Part shown: one piece after another, positions 62,841 to 64,000 of the stretch
How positions within the stretch are numbered: position 1 is the stretch's first letter
Layout of the letters: every line of letters starts with the position of its first letter
NCBI GenBank assembly: GCA_965204905.1
Contig: OZ242042.1
Coordinates: 1,426,001 to 1,490,000 of the forward strand
From: Bin87 sp965204905
GTDB taxonomy: Bacteria; Chloroflexota; Dehalococcoidia; Lucifugimonadales; UBA3495
Reading direction: 5' to 3'
Length of the DNA stretch: 64,000 bases
Made by a program: the position numbers and the translations under genes
Notes under the pieces: model-generated
What the model was told of the DNA's origin: nothing
Seen by the model: the letters and a program-made list of their open reading frames with translations, nothing else
Database searches by the model: none

Positions 62841-64000
62841 ATGCGGGTACGTAAGCCGAATCCTGTGGTTCTCGTCATATGCTCGGTACTCGTCTGCGCC
62901 GGCGTACTCGGAACTTTCTTGCACTTTATCCCCGCTGAGGCTCAATCTCGAGCAGTGTTCGTTCTGCGGATCGAAGACACCATCAATCCGGTCAAGTCCC
63001 GAGTCATTGCCCGCGCCGTGGCCACCGCTATCGAGGCCGACGCGCAACTGTTGGTCATCGAACTCGACACTCCGGGCGGCCTGTACGACAGCACTCGTGA
63101 AATCGTTGAAACGCTGCTGGAATCCGATGTGCCTGTGGCCGTCTTCGTTTCCCCTCGTGGCGCCCAGGCTGGCTCCGCAGGGACTTTCATCACTGCAGCG
63201 GGACATATCGCCGCCATGGCCCCCGGTTCCAACATCGGCGCTGCTACTCCGGTCTCGGGCAGTGGGGAGGACATCGGCGAGACACTGGCCGACAAGGTCA
63301 CCAACGACGCGGCGGCGCTGATCCGGTCCATCGCCGAGGAGAGAGGGCGGAACCCCGACCCCCTGGAGCAAACCGTTCGTACCGCCGCGTCTTACTCCGC
63401 CAGCGAAGCGTTGGCCGCCGACATGATTGACCTGGTGGCCGATGACCTCCCCGACCTGCTCACACAGTTGGATGGCCGGACCATGGTCACCGTCTCTGGC
63501 GAGCGCACCTTGGAGTTGGCGGATTACGATCTCCAACCTATAGAGATGCAGTGGCGTGAGAAGTTTGTCGATTTCATTGCCAACCCCAATATCGCCTTTC
63601 TTCTCATCAGCCTCGGCAGCCTGGGCCTCGTGTTCGAGTTGATGACACCGGGCACCATTGGACCGGGCATCGCCGGTATCATCTGCTTGGGCTTGGGATT
63701 CCTGGCATTGGGCAATCTGCCGTTCAATTGGGCCGGGATTGCGTTCATTGTTCTGGCCGTCATTCTTGCCGTGCTGGAGATTTTCGTTTCCGGCTTCGGC
63801 GCGTTGGGCATTGGCGCGGTGGTCAGCCTGATCATCGGGGGCGTACTTCTGTTCGGCAGCTTTGGTGGTGGTGAGGTGCCCGTCAACTTTCCCGACGTGT
63901 CCGTGAGTCCTTGGGTGTTGGTAGGTGTGGGTGGCTTTTTCGCCCTCATCGCCGGTTATTTTGCCTACGAAGCCATCTCATCCCGGGTGTTGGGACGCCG
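62841..64000 (+). CDS. NfeD/ClpP-class membrane serine protease, cut at window edge
   Basis: At least 386 codons, no stop inside the window. An N-terminal membrane helix (VVLVICSVLVCAGVLGTFL) precedes a ClpP-like protease domain: LDTPGGLYDSTREIVE, nucleophile Ser112 in GAQAGSAGTFI, and DKVTNDAAALIR with the likely catalytic Lys. Several more helices (IAFLLISLGSLGLVFELMTP onward, cut here) follow, and the NfeD soluble domain should come after the edge. Family members cleave stomatin-type proteins. ATG at 62841 lies 148 bases from the divergent crotonase gene. Confidence 0.88.
   Translation, partial: MRVRKPNPVVLVICSVLVCAGVLGTFLHFIPAEAQSRAVFVLRIEDTINPVKSRVIARAVATAIEADAQLLVIELDTPGGLYDSTREIVETLLESDVPVAVFVSPRGAQAGSAGTFITAAGHIAAMAPGSNIGAATPVSGSGEDIGETLADKVTNDAAALIRSIAEERGRNPDPLEQTVRTAASYSASEALAADMIDLVADDLPDLLTQLDGRTMVTVSGERTLELADYDLQPIEMQWREKFVDFIANPNIAFLLISLGSLGLVFELMTPGTIGPGIAGIICLGLGFLALGNLPFNWAGIAFIVLAVILAVLEIFVSGFGALGIGAVVSLIIGGVLLFGSFGGGEVPVNFPDVSVSPWVLVGVGGFFALIAGYFAYEAISSRVLGR

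Overview
The window reads as a single chromosomal segment of a GC-rich, free-living type bacterium. Gene content and style (archaeal-type ApgM next to pgk and tpiA, DapL-type lysine synthesis, a LLM flavin enzyme, a BKACE protein, an orphan molybdenum hydroxylase subunit, CbtAB cobalt transport, K+-type membrane pyrophosphatase, fused ChlI/ChlD chelatase subunit) suggest Chloroflexota, perhaps the SAR202/Dehalococcoidia side. That placement is an inference from gene families, not from a marker phylogeny. I found no rRNA, tRNA, CRISPR array, prophage or intact transposase. Nearly all of the DNA is coding. Genes often overlap by 4-11 bases, and GTG and TTG starts are common.

Layout: 75-5217 (minus) is a purine run, guaA-purD-two unknowns-purE-HAD phosphatase. 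A divergent promoter region leads to 5318-9438 and tpiA (plus): tsaC, an odd polyprenyl-synthase-like protein, pgk, apgM, tpiA. A toxin-antitoxin pair follows, then miaA-dapF-HhH protein-dapL, a Uma2 nuclease, hflX, an Mre11-like phosphoesterase, and an unrecognised gene pair that overlaps a formamidase. A gene-free kilobase (19265-20288) carries two copies of a short element with terminal inverted repeats. 20289-28311 (minus) holds an orphan antitoxin-like gene, an SDR, hppA, a phosphodiesterase, a LLM oxidoreductase, an unknown, a HAD, and an amidase with a tiny AtzG/GatC-like partner. 28441-34428 (plus) holds a CPBP protease, cysC, trpA, a DAHP synthase under an attenuator, a GNAT, a Cmk2-like kinase and a rhomboid. 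A BKACE gene diverges from a molybdenum hydroxylase large subunit plus a MoaD-like protein. A DUF3352-like gene is followed by a 1.1 kb repeat-rich gap.

40879-49553 is a cobalamin/cobalt locus: a B12 riboswitch with a visible terminator/antiterminator, cbiE, cobN, an unknown, cbtB, cbtA and a fused AAA+/VWA chelatase subunit. After glyS, a PaREP1-like gene, birA, two SDRs and a PD-(D/E)XK nuclease comes a histidine operon (55033-61332: hisZ-hisG-unknown-hisD-hisC-hisB), ending with a small two-repeat protein and a strong terminator. The window closes with an enoyl-CoA hydratase (minus) and a truncated NfeD-type membrane protease (plus).

The most striking regulatory object lies at 30785-31033: a TTGACA promoter, a 34-codon leader peptide with seven Tyr/Phe codons in a ten-codon stretch, a pause hairpin, a candidate antiterminator and a 12-bp intrinsic terminator, all just before a DAHP synthase gene. 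This is a textbook-shaped aromatic amino acid attenuator. Other items worth attention: a long-form HisG encoded beside HisZ, a prenyl-synthase-like protein with depleted Asp motifs and a possible AUC start, a duplicated moaD fragment, and the TIR element family.
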